DNA from: Variovorax sp. EL159 | GTDB lineage: Bacteria > Pseudomonadota > Gammaproteobacteria > Burkholderiales > Burkholderiaceae_C | Reading direction: 5' to 3' | Assembly (NCBI RefSeq): GCF_900100965.1 | Contig: NZ_FMUJ01000008.1 | Span: 124,001-188,000, forward strand | DNA length: 64,000 nucleotides | Shown here: piece by piece, positions 9,142 through 17,087 of the stretch | Numbering within the stretch: the stretch's first letter is position 1 | How the letters are laid out: each line of letters begins with the position of its first letter | Made by a program: the position numbers and the translations under genes | Notes under the pieces: generated by a model | Told to the model about the DNA's origin: nothing | What the model saw: the letters and a program-made list of their open reading frames with translations, nothing else | Database searches by the model: none

Positions 9142-10152
9142 TCAGTCGAGCTTCACGCCCGTGGCCTGCGTGAGCCGCAGCGTCACGGGAAGAAAGGCCT
9201 TGTAGGCAGCGGTGGCCTCGGCCGGCAGGTTGCCGACCGGCTCGGCGCCCAGTTCTTCGATGCGCCGGCTGACCTCGGGCTGGCGGATCACCGCGCTGAC
9301 TTCGCGTCCGAGCCGTTCGACCACCGCGTCGGGCGTCTTCGCCGGCGCCATCAGCGAGGTCGGTCCGGTGAGCGCATAGACCTCGTCGGTGTAGCCCTGC
9401 TCGGCGAAGGTCGGCACCTCGGGCAGCGCCTTGGCGCGGCGCGGGCCGACCACTGCCAGCGCGCGCAGCTTGCCGGCCGCGATGTACGGCTGCAGCGTGG
9501 TGATCGAGCCCACGGTCATGTTGATGACGCCGCCGATCAGGTCGACCGCCATCGGGCTCTCGCCCTTGTAGGGCACGTGCAGCGTCTGCAGGCCGTAGGT
9601 CTTGTCCATGTAGACCTGGATCTGGTGCGGCTGCGTGCCCGGCCCCCACGAGCCCATCGTGTACTTGCCGGGCGCGGCCTTCACCGTGGCGATCAGGCTC
9701 TTGAAGTCCTTGGCCGGCACCGAAGGGTGCACCGCCAGCACGGTGCGCGTGGTGGCGATGTCCGAGACCATGCGCAGGTCGGTGCGCGGGTCGTACGGCA
9801 GCTTGCTGTAGAGCACCATGTTCGCGGTGACGGGGCCGGGCACCGTCAGCAGCAGCGTGTAGCCGTCGGGCGCGCTCTTGGCGACGTAGTCGGTGCCGAT
9901 GATCCCGCCCGCGCCGCTGCGGTTCTCGACCACCACCGGCTGGCCCAGCCGCTTCGACAGGCCTTCCGCCACGATGCGCGCAAGGATGTCGGTGGAGCCG
10001 CCCGCCTGGTACTGCACGATGATGCGCAGCGGCTTCGACGGAAAGGCGCTCTCCGCCAGGGCGCTGCCCGCGGCAAGGGCCATCGCGGCGCCGATGCCGA
10101 GCATGCGCACAAGTGTGGCGGCCGTCGAGCGTTGCTTCTTCGATGTCGTCAT
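9142..10152 (-). CDS. Tripartite tricarboxylate transporter substrate-binding protein (Bug/TctC), second copy
   Basis: Periplasmic Bug-family solute-binding protein of 336 residues. A lysine/arginine-rich N-terminus and hydrophobic core end in the Sec cleavage region GSALAES. Family blocks are FPSKPLRIIVQYQAGGSTD, NRSGAGGIIGTDYVAKSAPDGYTL, and VPYKGESPMAVDLIGG. ATG at 10152 has a GGAGAC site about 9 nt upstream. An alternative ATG at 10182 overlaps the stop of the upstream synthetase as ATGA and would add ten residues. It differs strongly from the other Bug protein of the cluster, so the two likely bind different ligands. Confidence 0.9.
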   Translation of the reverse strand: MTTSKKQRSTAATLVRMLGIGAAMALAAGSALAESAFPSKPLRIIVQYQAGGSTDILARIVAEGLSKRLGQPVVVENRSGAGGIIGTDYVAKSAPDGYTLLLTVPGPVTANMVLYSKLPYDPRTDLRMVSDIATTRTVLAVHPSVPAKDFKSLIATVKAAPGKYTMGSWGPGTQPHQIQVYMDKTYGLQTLHVPYKGESPMAVDLIGGVINMTVGSITTLQPYIAAGKLRALAVVGPRRAKALPEVPTFAEQGYTDEVYALTGPTSLMAPAKTPDAVVERLGREVSAVIRQPEVSRRIEELGAEPVGNLPAEATAAYKAFLPVTLRLTQATGVKLD

Positions 10153-10178
10153 GCGATCTGTCTCCGGTGGTTGTTCGT

Positions 10179-12290
10179 TCATGTACCGCGCCCGACGACC
10201 AGCGCATCGACCGCCACGCAGCCGCCATCGGCCAGCGGCCGTGCGATCAGCGGGTTGATCTCGGCGCTGTCGAGCGAGTCGCCGGCGCGCAGCGCGAAGT
10301 CGGCCAGCGCGCACAGCGCATCGGCAATCGAGCCGAGGTCGACCGGCGAACGGCCGCGTGCGCCGTCGAGGATCGCGAAGGCACGCAGCCCGCGCACCAT
10401 CGCCAGTGCGTCGTCGCGCGTGATCGGCAGTGCGCGCAGCGACACGTCGCGCAGCGTCTCGACGTGGATGCCGCCCAGGCCGAACATCAGCACCGGGCCG
10501 AACACCGGGTCGCGGTGCACACCCGCGATGCATTCGACACCGCCGCTCAGCATGCGCGCCACCAGCGCACCGTCGAGCCGCGCATCGGGCCGCGCGGTGA
10601 GGGCATGGTCGCGTGTGCGCTCGAAGGCCGAGCGTGCCTGCGCCGCGCCGTGCAGGCCGAGCGCCACGCCACCGACGTCCGACTTGTGCGGGATGTCCGC
10701 GCTGACGATCTTCACCACCACCGCATCGCCGATGGCTTCGGCGGCCGCTGCGGCCTCGTCGGCGCTGTGCACCACGCGGTGGGCGACCACGGGCACGCCG
10801 GCTTCGGCAAGCAGCGCCAGTGCGTCGGGTTCGGACATCGTGCCGGGTGCGAGCTTGAGCGGATTCGATGGAGGTGCCGAAGCCGACGAAGGCGCCGCGC
10901 CTGTCTTCAGCCCTGCCAGCGCGGCAATCGTGCGGATGCCGTCCGACGGATCGGCGAACACCAGGCAGCGCATCGCCTCCAGTTCGGCGCGGCGTTCCGG
11001 CGCCAGCAGCGTGCTGATCGCGAGCAGCGTGTCGGGATAGGCCTCGCGCAGCGAATTCACAAGCCCGCGCAGCACGGGCCAGAATGCATCCGATGCGCCC
11101 GCCGCAGCCAGGAAGCCCATCCACGATGCGAAGCCACGGTCGTCGAGCATCACGCGGGCGCTGCGCTCCAGCAGGCTCATGTCGTTGGTGACCTGCCCGG
11201 TGATGTCGACCGGGTTGCGCGGCGCCGCGAAGGGAACCCAACTGCGCAGCGTGTCCTGCGCGGCGTCGCTCAGCGGCTGCACGTCGAGGCCCTGTGCCGA
11301 GGCTTCGTCGGCCATCAGCGCGCCCACGCCGCCCGACAGCGTGAACAGGCCGATCGAGCGGTCGCGCGGGCGACCGGCCACGGCCGCGCTGTGCGCCAGG
11401 TCGAAGAACTCGGTGAGGTTGCGCGCGCGCAGCACGCCGTACTGGCGGAAAACCGCGTCGTACACCGCGTCGTCGCCCGCCAGTGCGGCCGTGTGCGAGG
11501 CCGCCGCCTGCGCGCCCAGCGCCGTGCTGCCGACCTTGACCATCACCACCGGCTTGCCATGCGCCTGCGCGAGCGCCAGTGCCGCGCGCAGCCGGGGGCC
11601 GTCGCGGCAGCCCTCCATGTAGCCCATGATCACGTCGGTGGCCGGGTCTTGCGCGAGCCAGGCCAGGCAATCGGCGAACTGCACGTCGGCCTCGTTGCCG
11701 GTGGTGGCCCACAACGACAGGCCGACGCCGCGCGCCCGCGCCATCGAATACGCATACGCGCCGAACGCGCCCGACTGGCTTACCAGCCCGATGCGCCCCG
11801 CCGCCACGCGGCCCACGCCGGGTGCGGGCGAGAAGGTCGCGTAGACGTTGCGCGCGATGTTCATGAAGCCCAGGCAGTTGGGCCCGATGAGGCGCACGCC
11901 GGCCGCGCGGGCCTTGTCGCCGAGCCGTGCCTGCGCGGCCGTGCCTTCGGCGCCGATCTCGGCAAAGCCCGATGAGAACAGCACCACGCCTTTCACCTTC
12001 GCGGCGATGGCGTCGTCGAGCGCGCCGTCGACCAGCGCGGCGGGCACGGCGAGGATGGCCAGGTCCACCGGCTGGCCGATGGCGCGCAGGCTGGGCCAGG
12101 CCTGCATGTCCTGGATGCGGTCGGCGTTGGGGTTGACGGGGTAGAGCGCGCCGTCGAAGCCGAAGCGGCGCTGGTAGTCGACCGGAATGCCGCCGATCTT
12201 CTGCGGGTTGGACGAGGCGCCGACCACCGCAATGGCGCGCGGTGCGAACAGGGCCGACAGCGATTCGGCCTGGGAAGTGAAGAAGTCCAT
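10179..12290 (-). CDS. NDP-forming acyl-CoA synthetase (acetate--CoA ligase family)
   Basis: A 703-residue single-chain NDP-forming acyl-CoA synthetase. It begins with a CoA-binding Rossmann domain (FAPRAIAVVGASSNPQKIGG). Two ligase-type domains follow, with the phosphohistidine segment SHTAALAGDDAVYDAVFRQ and LSGGVGALMADEA. It ends with an ATP-grasp domain (VVVKIVSADIPHKSDVGG). It would convert an organic acid, CoA and ATP to acyl-CoA, ADP and phosphate in the cytoplasm. It lies between the porin and a Bug protein, consistent with activating whatever acid they import. The acid cannot be deduced. Confidence 0.88.
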   Translation of the reverse strand: MDFFTSQAESLSALFAPRAIAVVGASSNPQKIGGIPVDYQRRFGFDGALYPVNPNADRIQDMQAWPSLRAIGQPVDLAILAVPAALVDGALDDAIAAKVKGVVLFSSGFAEIGAEGTAAQARLGDKARAAGVRLIGPNCLGFMNIARNVYATFSPAPGVGRVAAGRIGLVSQSGAFGAYAYSMARARGVGLSLWATTGNEADVQFADCLAWLAQDPATDVIMGYMEGCRDGPRLRAALALAQAHGKPVVMVKVGSTALGAQAAASHTAALAGDDAVYDAVFRQYGVLRARNLTEFFDLAHSAAVAGRPRDRSIGLFTLSGGVGALMADEASAQGLDVQPLSDAAQDTLRSWVPFAAPRNPVDITGQVTNDMSLLERSARVMLDDRGFASWMGFLAAAGASDAFWPVLRGLVNSLREAYPDTLLAISTLLAPERRAELEAMRCLVFADPSDGIRTIAALAGLKTGAAPSSASAPPSNPLKLAPGTMSEPDALALLAEAGVPVVAHRVVHSADEAAAAAEAIGDAVVVKIVSADIPHKSDVGGVALGLHGAAQARSAFERTRDHALTARPDARLDGALVARMLSGGVECIAGVHRDPVFGPVLMFGLGGIHVETLRDVSLRALPITRDDALAMVRGLRAFAILDGARGRSPVDLGSIADALCALADFALRAGDSLDSAEINPLIARPLADGGCVAVDALVVGRGT

Positions 12291-12312
12291 GGAGCGGGTC
12301 GAAGAGGGCGTT

Positions 12313-13374
12313 TCAGAAGTTGTGGCGGATGCCGGCGGCAAGCACGCGCACGCCGTTGCCGCTGTTGGGGGCGACCGCGATGGTCGCGAGCGAGGCCGAG
12401 GCGCCGTGCCGGTTGAGCAGGCGCAGCCAGCGCGCATAGAGCACCGTGCGCTTGCTCAGGTAGTAGTCGTAGCCCAGCGTCCAGGCCAACTGCGAGCGGT
12501 CGGTGCCGGCCACCTTGCGCTGCATGGCCTCGAACATCAGGTTCGACGAAGGCGTCACGTTGTAGGTGGTGCCCAGGCTCGCCAGCTTGGCCGCGCCGAC
12601 GCCGGGCAGGCTCGAGGTGTTGCGCACGTAGTTGGCATACAACTGCAGCCCGATGGCCGGCAGCTCGTACGCGCCGCTCAAGGACTGGTAAGTGGTGGTG
12701 GCCGGCGAGGCCACGGGCGCCGCGGCCGAGCCGGAACGCGCGCGCTGGAACGCATAGGCGATGTAGTACGGCTTGCTCGCCCAGCCCACGCTGCCGCCGT
12801 AGAAGTTGCCGCTCTGGTGGCTCGGCGCGCTCGATTCGCCGGGTGCGTAGGCGATGTCCGCGAAGAAGTCGCTGCTGGCCGGCGTGCGGTAGCGCACCAT
12901 GTTGCTGGCGCGCGCGGCGAAGGGCGTGAGTCCTGGCTGCGCGTCGGTGGCGGCCACCAGGTTGATCGGCGAGAACACCGAGTTGATGCCGTACGGGTCG
13001 GCCTTGAACAGCGCGTAGAACATCGGCGTGTACATGCGGCCCGCGTCGATCTGCCCCCACGGCGCCGACAAACCCACGAAGGATTGGCGGCTGAACGAAA
13101 TGGCCGGCCCGGGCAGCGTGCCGGCGCCTGTGTCGGGCGCAAAGCCGCCTTCGAGCGTGAAGTGCACGCCCAGCCCGCCGCCGAGGTCTTCGGTGCCGCG
13201 AAAGCCGATGCGCGACGCCGTCTGGCCGCCGTCTTCGAGCCGCACCGACGAGGCGTTCCCCGACTTGGCCTGTGCCATGTAGAGGTCGACGGTGCCGTAG
13301 ACCGTCACGCTGCTCTGCGCCAGTGCGAGCGAGGAGGCCGCCAGCGCAAGGCCGGCGGTGCTTGTCTTCTTCAT
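12313..13374 (-). CDS. Gram-negative porin (Omp32-like)
   Basis: Outer-membrane general porin, 353 residues, built as a beta-barrel. A short signal peptide (MKKTSTAGLALAASSLALAQ) is followed by SSVTVYGTVDLYM, typical of the first strand of beta-proteobacterial porins. SRIGFRGTEDLGGG and FEGG-like FTLEGGF follow. The chain ends in phenylalanine (GIRHNF), the usual outer-membrane assembly signal. A GGAGAC ribosome-binding site precedes the ATG. It is the first gene of the minus-strand cluster running to 4084, and its promoter region contains the palindrome at 13475-13500. Confidence 0.92.
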   Translation of the reverse strand: MKKTSTAGLALAASSLALAQSSVTVYGTVDLYMAQAKSGNASSVRLEDGGQTASRIGFRGTEDLGGGLGVHFTLEGGFAPDTGAGTLPGPAISFSRQSFVGLSAPWGQIDAGRMYTPMFYALFKADPYGINSVFSPINLVAATDAQPGLTPFAARASNMVRYRTPASSDFFADIAYAPGESSAPSHQSGNFYGGSVGWASKPYYIAYAFQRARSGSAAAPVASPATTTYQSLSGAYELPAIGLQLYANYVRNTSSLPGVGAAKLASLGTTYNVTPSSNLMFEAMQRKVAGTDRSQLAWTLGYDYYLSKRTVLYARWLRLLNRHGASASLATIAVAPNSGNGVRVLAAGIRHNF

Positions 13375-13474
13375 GTGGTGTTGTCTCCGGTGTGGCTTGC
13401 CGTTGCGGATGCATGCCGGTGCCGCTTGTGTGCTTGTCGATGCCCGGTGCTTACGATAGAAACGACAGCGCCCC

Positions 13475-13500
13475 GAATCTGTCAACGCTTTGACAGATTC
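13475..13500. promoter_or_regulatory. Perfect 26-bp palindrome between porin and Crp/Fnr regulator
   Basis: Two 11-bp arms (GAATCTGTCAA and TTGACAGATTC) are separated by CGCT with no mismatch. Its core is TGTCA-N6-TGACA, the same half-site length and spacing as Crp/Fnr-superfamily operators (E. coli CRP: TGTGA-N6-TCACA). It lies 101 bp from the porin start and 87 bp from the start of the divergent Crp/Fnr-type regulator. The likely reader is that regulator, acting on itself and on the porin-led cluster; this is inference. Confidence 0.7.
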
Positions 13501-13586
13501 GTGAACATCACGGCAGGGAGAACCCGCTGGCCCGATCGACCAAGCCCCCCTCATCCATCGCGAGAGACGCCGAAGAAAACGCGGCG

Positions 13587-14270
13587 TTGCTGGAGCGCGC
13601 GCTGCGCTGGAACGAGCTGTTCTCGCGCTGGCCCGATGCGCGCCGCGCCGACCTGATGAAGTCGGCGCGCCTGGAGCGCTACAGCCGGCGCACGCAGGTG
13701 CTGGCGCACGACCGCCACCGGCGCGAGCTGCTGGTGGTGGTGTCGGGTTGCCTGGAGATCAGCAGCATGAGCACCCATGGGCGCAAGTACGTCAACGCCC
13801 TGCTCGGCCCCGGGCAGGTGGCGCCGCTGGTGCGCCTTCTCGACGACGTGCCGCTGGCCTACGACTACCACGCGCACGAAGATTCGGTGATCGTCCATCT
13901 GCCTTGCGACGCCGTGATCGCGGTGCTCGATGCCGAGCCGATCCTCTGGCGCGACGTGGCCAAGCTGGGCCTGCAGCGCCAGCGGCTGAGCATCGTGCTG
14001 CTGCAGAACCAGATGCTGAATTCCATCCGCGGGCGCGTGGCCGCGACGCTGATGAGCCTGATCCACTTCTACAGCGGACAGGGGGATGGCGATGCGACGC
14101 CGCTCGTGCGCCTCTCGCAGAACGACCTGGCGGCGATGCTCGGGCTGTCGCGTCAGACCATCAACAAGGAGCTGGGCCGGCTGGTGGAAGAGGGCGCGAT
14201 CGACATGAGCTACAAGCGCATCCGGATCGTGGATGCCGAGCGGCTTGCGCGCATTGCCGCGGGCACCTGA
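13587..14270 (+). CDS. Crp/Fnr family transcriptional regulator
   Basis: A cyclic-nucleotide-binding-type beta-barrel (residues ~15-130) followed by a Crp-type winged helix-turn-helix whose recognition region reads NDLAAMLGLSRQTINKELGRL. FNR cluster cysteines are absent. In this frame the only standard start after the stop at 13491 is TTG at 13587 (227 residues), with a weak ribosome-binding site. A CTG at 13527 sits six bases after a good AGGGAG and would add 20 residues that continue plausibly (LARSTKPP). The true start is therefore open. It is divergent from the porin-led cluster and the obvious candidate to control it. Confidence 0.85.
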   Translation: MLERALRWNELFSRWPDARRADLMKSARLERYSRRTQVLAHDRHRRELLVVVSGCLEISSMSTHGRKYVNALLGPGQVAPLVRLLDDVPLAYDYHAHEDSVIVHLPCDAVIAVLDAEPILWRDVAKLGLQRQRLSIVLLQNQMLNSIRGRVAATLMSLIHFYSGQGDGDATPLVRLSQNDLAAMLGLSRQTINKELGRLVEEGAIDMSYKRIRIVDAERLARIAAGT

Positions 14271-14276
14271 GCGAAC

Positions 14277-14933
14277 TCAGGGGTGGATCTTCTCGCCCTT
14301 GGCGAGCATCTCGACGAACTGCGCGATACGGCGGGCCCGCGTCTCGGGCTTCTTCGCGCCCTGTGTCCTGAACAGGATCGCGAAGCGGTTGCGCGCATCC
14401 AGCTTGGCGAAGAACGCGGCGGCCTTCTTGTTGGCGTCCAGCGCCGCCTGCAGGTCGGGCGGTACGGTGGCGGTGCTCGATGCCTCGTAGGCAGCCTCCC
14501 AGCGCCCGTCGGCCTTGGCACGTTCCACTTCGGCCAGGCCGGCCGGTTGCATGCGGCCCTCTTCGATGAGCCTGAGTGCCTTGGCGCGGTTGATCTGCGA
14601 CCAGATGCTGCGTTTGGTGCGCGGGGTGAAGCGCTGCAGAAAGTAATGCGCGTCGTCGCTCTTGCGCTGGCCGTCGATCCAGCCGTGGCACAGCGCGACT
14701 TCGAGCACCTCGACGTAGGCCACGGTCGGAAAGCCGCTGCCCTTCTTCGCCATGCGCAGCCACACGCCGGCGGCGGTCGCGTGGTGGCGCTTGAGCCAGC
14801 GCTCCCAGCCGGCCACCGTGGGGCAGTCGACCGGCGTGTCGTGCACCACCCGCTCGGGCGCGGCCGCTGCTGCGGCCTTCACTGCCTTGGCGGGTGTCGT
14901 GCTCTTTGTGCTCTTCGTGCCCGTCGTGCTCAT
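14277..14933 (-). CDS. YdeI/OmdA family protein
   Basis: A 218-residue protein of the YdeI (bacteriocin-protection/OmpD-associated) family. Family features are the W-L-x-x-H-H segment, GWIDGQRK, FTPRTKRSIWSQINRAKALRLIEEG, and a C-terminal domain ending RARRIAQFVEMLAKGEKIHP. The first ~35 residues are low-complexity (TKSTKSTTPAKA and an alanine run) and probably disordered. The molecular role of the family is unclear. The ATG overlaps the stop of the CdsA-like gene, so it is the last member of the phospholipid operon. It ends 6 bp from the convergent Crp/Fnr gene. Confidence 0.82.
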   Translation of the reverse strand: MSTTGTKSTKSTTPAKAVKAAAAAAPERVVHDTPVDCPTVAGWERWLKRHHATAAGVWLRMAKKGSGFPTVAYVEVLEVALCHGWIDGQRKSDDAHYFLQRFTPRTKRSIWSQINRAKALRLIEEGRMQPAGLAEVERAKADGRWEAAYEASSTATVPPDLQAALDANKKAAAFFAKLDARNRFAILFRTQGAKKPETRARRIAQFVEMLAKGEKIHP

Positions 14934-15886
14934 GGCACCCACCAGTAGCGCAGCGCGTGGAAGTAGATCGGCGCGGCGAAGATCACCGAGTCGAGCCGGT
15001 CGAGCATGCCGCCGTGGCCTTCGATCATCGAACCCCAGTCCTTCACGCCACGGTCGCGCTTGATGGCCGACATGACCAGCCCGCCGAAGAAGCCCATGAG
15101 GCAGATGGTGAGCGCCATCAGTGCGGCCTGCCACGGGTTGAACGGCGTGGCCCAGTAGAGTGCGGCGCCCAGCGCGGTGGCGCTTGCCACGCCGCCGATC
15201 AGGCCTTCCCAGGTCTTGGAAGGCGACAGCTCGGGCGCCACCTTGCGCTTGCCGAACAGCTTGCCCCACACGTACTGCAGCACGTCGCTGCCCTGCACCA
15301 CGATCACGAGGAAGGCGATCAGCAGCAGGTTGCGGCCCTCGAAGCCCGGAATCTGCAGCGTGAGCAGCGCGGGCACGTGGCTGATGCAGAACACGCACAC
15401 CATCAGGCCCCACTGGATCTTGGTGGTGCGCTCCAGGAAGCGCTGCGTGTCGCCGCCCAGCGCCGCCAGGATGGGCAGGAGCAGGAAGGCGTAGACCGGG
15501 ATGTAGATCGAATAGAGCCCGTACCAGTCGATCCAGATCAGGAAGTACTGGCCCGGCAGCGCCACGAAGAACGCCAGCGCGATCGCGCCGTGGTCGCCGC
15601 GCCGCGTGTAGGCCAGGCTGATGAACTCGCGCAGCGCATAGAACGAGATCAGGTAGAACAGCACGATCACGCCGCCCTTGCCGAAGGCGAAGGCCAGGCC
15701 GATCACCGCCACCATCACCCACCACGCATTGACGCGCGAGTTGAGGTTGTCGATCACCGAATGCGGCTGGCCATGCGCCACGCGCCACTTGAGCAGCGCG
15801 CCGATGGCCGAGGCCAGCACCAGCACGCCGAAGACGCCGCCGAAGAGCTTGAGCGTGGTCCAGGCGAAGGGAGAAAGCTCGATCAC
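14930..15886 (-). CDS. Phosphatidate cytidylyltransferase-like protein (CdsA/YnbB family)
   Basis: Predicted inner-membrane enzyme making CDP-diacylglycerol from phosphatidic acid and CTP. It has 318 residues and about eight hydrophobic segments. The CDP-diacylglycerol synthase signature near the C-terminus is complete: S-A-x-K-R-D-x-x-x-K-D-W, then GHGGMLDRLDS. The start is GTG at 15886, eight bases after AGGAG, and overlaps the acyltransferase stop (GTGA). Its place beside hydrolase/methyltransferase, phosphatase and CDP-alcohol transferase genes matches ynbB in the E. coli ynbABCD operon. It is probably an accessory rather than the housekeeping synthase. Confidence 0.88.
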   Translation of the reverse strand: MIELSPFAWTTLKLFGGVFGVLVLASAIGALLKWRVAHGQPHSVIDNLNSRVNAWWVMVAVIGLAFAFGKGGVIVLFYLISFYALREFISLAYTRRGDHGAIALAFFVALPGQYFLIWIDWYGLYSIYIPVYAFLLLPILAALGGDTQRFLERTTKIQWGLMVCVFCISHVPALLTLQIPGFEGRNLLLIAFLVIVVQGSDVLQYVWGKLFGKRKVAPELSPSKTWEGLIGGVASATALGAALYWATPFNPWQAALMALTICLMGFFGGLVMSAIKRDRGVKDWGSMIEGHGGMLDRLDSVIFAAPIYFHALRYWWVP

Positions 15887-16644
15887 GATGCGGCTCCTGC
15901 GTTGTTGCCGTTCTGTTCCACCCGGTCGTATTCGGGCCGCAGGTCGAGCATGGCCTGGCGCGCGCGGGCCAGGAAAGACACCTTGTCTTCGCCTTCGGCC
16001 AGCACGATCGGTGTGCCGAAGCGCACCGTGCAGGCCAGCGGAATCGGCACCAGCGTGCCCTTGGGCAGCACGCGCTTGAGGTTCTCGATCCACACCGGCA
16101 CCAGCCGCACGTTGGGGCAGGCGCGCGCCAGGTGGAAGAGCCCGCTTTTCAGCGGCAGCAGGATGTCGTCGCCCGTGTTGCGCGTGCCCTCGGGGAACAT
16201 GATGAGCGAGTCGCCGCCTTCCAGCGCCTCCTTCATCTGGTCGACCGGGTTGCCGCCCTGGCCCGAGCCGTCGCGCCGGATCATCAGCGCATTGAACACG
16301 TCCTTGCCGATGAAGTTGCGCAGCTTCGAGGCCTCCCAGTAGTCCTGCCCGGCCACGGGCCGCGTGAGCGCGCGCAGGTCGGGTGGCAGCGTGGCCCAGA
16401 GCAGCACGAAGTCGCCGTGGCTCGTGTGGTTGGCGAAGTACAGCGTCTGCTCGGCCTTGGGCGTGGTTCCCGACCAGATCGCGCGCACGCCGGTCAGCAG
16501 GCCGGCCACGCCGATGATCAGCTTGCCCGCGACGATGGCCAGGCCGCGCCGCAGCACGGTGCTTTCGGCCGCCTTGTCGGGCGCCTTCTCGGGTGCCTTT
16601 TCGGGCGCGGCGTCGTTCTTTTTGTTGTTGTCTTCTTCGTTCAA
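15883..16644 (-). CDS. 1-acyl-sn-glycerol-3-phosphate acyltransferase-like protein (PlsC family)
   Basis: Membrane-associated acyltransferase of 253 residues, predicted to acylate lysophosphatidic acid or a related acceptor. The two hallmark motifs are NHTSHGD (the NHxxxxD catalytic box) and FPEGTR, with a hydrophobic segment (GLAIVAGKLIIGVAGLL) before them. The N-terminal ~28 residues are charged and repetitive (APEKAPEKAPDK). The start is TTG at 16644, overlapping the preceding stop as TTGA with AGGA about nine bases upstream. No ATG is available nearby. It feeds naturally into the downstream CdsA-like enzyme. Confidence 0.88.
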   Translation of the reverse strand: MNEEDNNKKNDAAPEKAPEKAPDKAAESTVLRRGLAIVAGKLIIGVAGLLTGVRAIWSGTTPKAEQTLYFANHTSHGDFVLLWATLPPDLRALTRPVAGQDYWEASKLRNFIGKDVFNALMIRRDGSGQGGNPVDQMKEALEGGDSLIMFPEGTRNTGDDILLPLKSGLFHLARACPNVRLVPVWIENLKRVLPKGTLVPIPLACTVRFGTPIVLAEGEDKVSFLARARQAMLDLRPEYDRVEQNGNNAGAAS

Positions 16645-17087
16645 GAGAGGTCCTGTGTCATCAAGGCAAGGAGGAACATCGCGCTCTGGCAGGCGATCAC
16701 GATGGCGTGGCGCTGCATGAGCTGCCGCGTGCCGCGCACGCGGTCGTCCAGCGGGCGCGCGGCGTGTGGCGATGGCGGTGGCTCGCGCAGCCCGAGGGCC
16801 GAGAGCGCCTTGTCGAGTGCGTCGAGCGAGGCGACGGTGTTGCGCGCGAGGCCGTCGAACAGCGCCTCGTCGAAGCGCAGCCGGAACGCGAAGTAGCGCT
16901 CCAGCGCGCCGAGGATCACGACCGCGCCGAAGCCCATGGTGGCCGTGGTCGAGAGCGAGCGCATCGTCAGCGCGAGCACCAGCGCCGAGATGCAGGTGAG
17001 CGCGAAGCCCCAGAGGGCCAGCAGCGCGGTGGCGCGCAGCAGGCCCGCCAGCGCGGCGCAGGTGGTGCGTTCGGTGTCATCGGTCAT
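16641..17087 (-). CDS. Small membrane protein of unknown function
   Basis: A 148-residue protein I do not recognise. Two adjoining hydrophobic stretches near the N-terminus (LLRATALLALWGFALTCIS and a following segment to about residue 60) and one at the C-terminus (IVIACQSAMFLLAL) suggest a small inner-membrane protein. Between them lies a hydrophilic region with LRFDEALFDGLARN. It overlaps the phosphatase gene by 11 bp at its 5' end and the acyltransferase start at its 3' end, so it is clearly expressed with the phospholipid operon and may be a subunit or chaperone of one of its membrane enzymes. Confidence 0.75.
   Translation of the reverse strand: MTDDTERTTCAALAGLLRATALLALWGFALTCISALVLALTMRSLSTTATMGFGAVVILGALERYFAFRLRFDEALFDGLARNTVASLDALDKALSALGLREPPPSPHAARPLDDRVRGTRQLMQRHAIVIACQSAMFLLALMTQDLS

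Noticed and set aside
4084..13374. Interpretation as a complete tripartite tricarboxylate transporter
   Set aside because: Only binding proteins are present; no TctA or TctB membrane gene is in the window.
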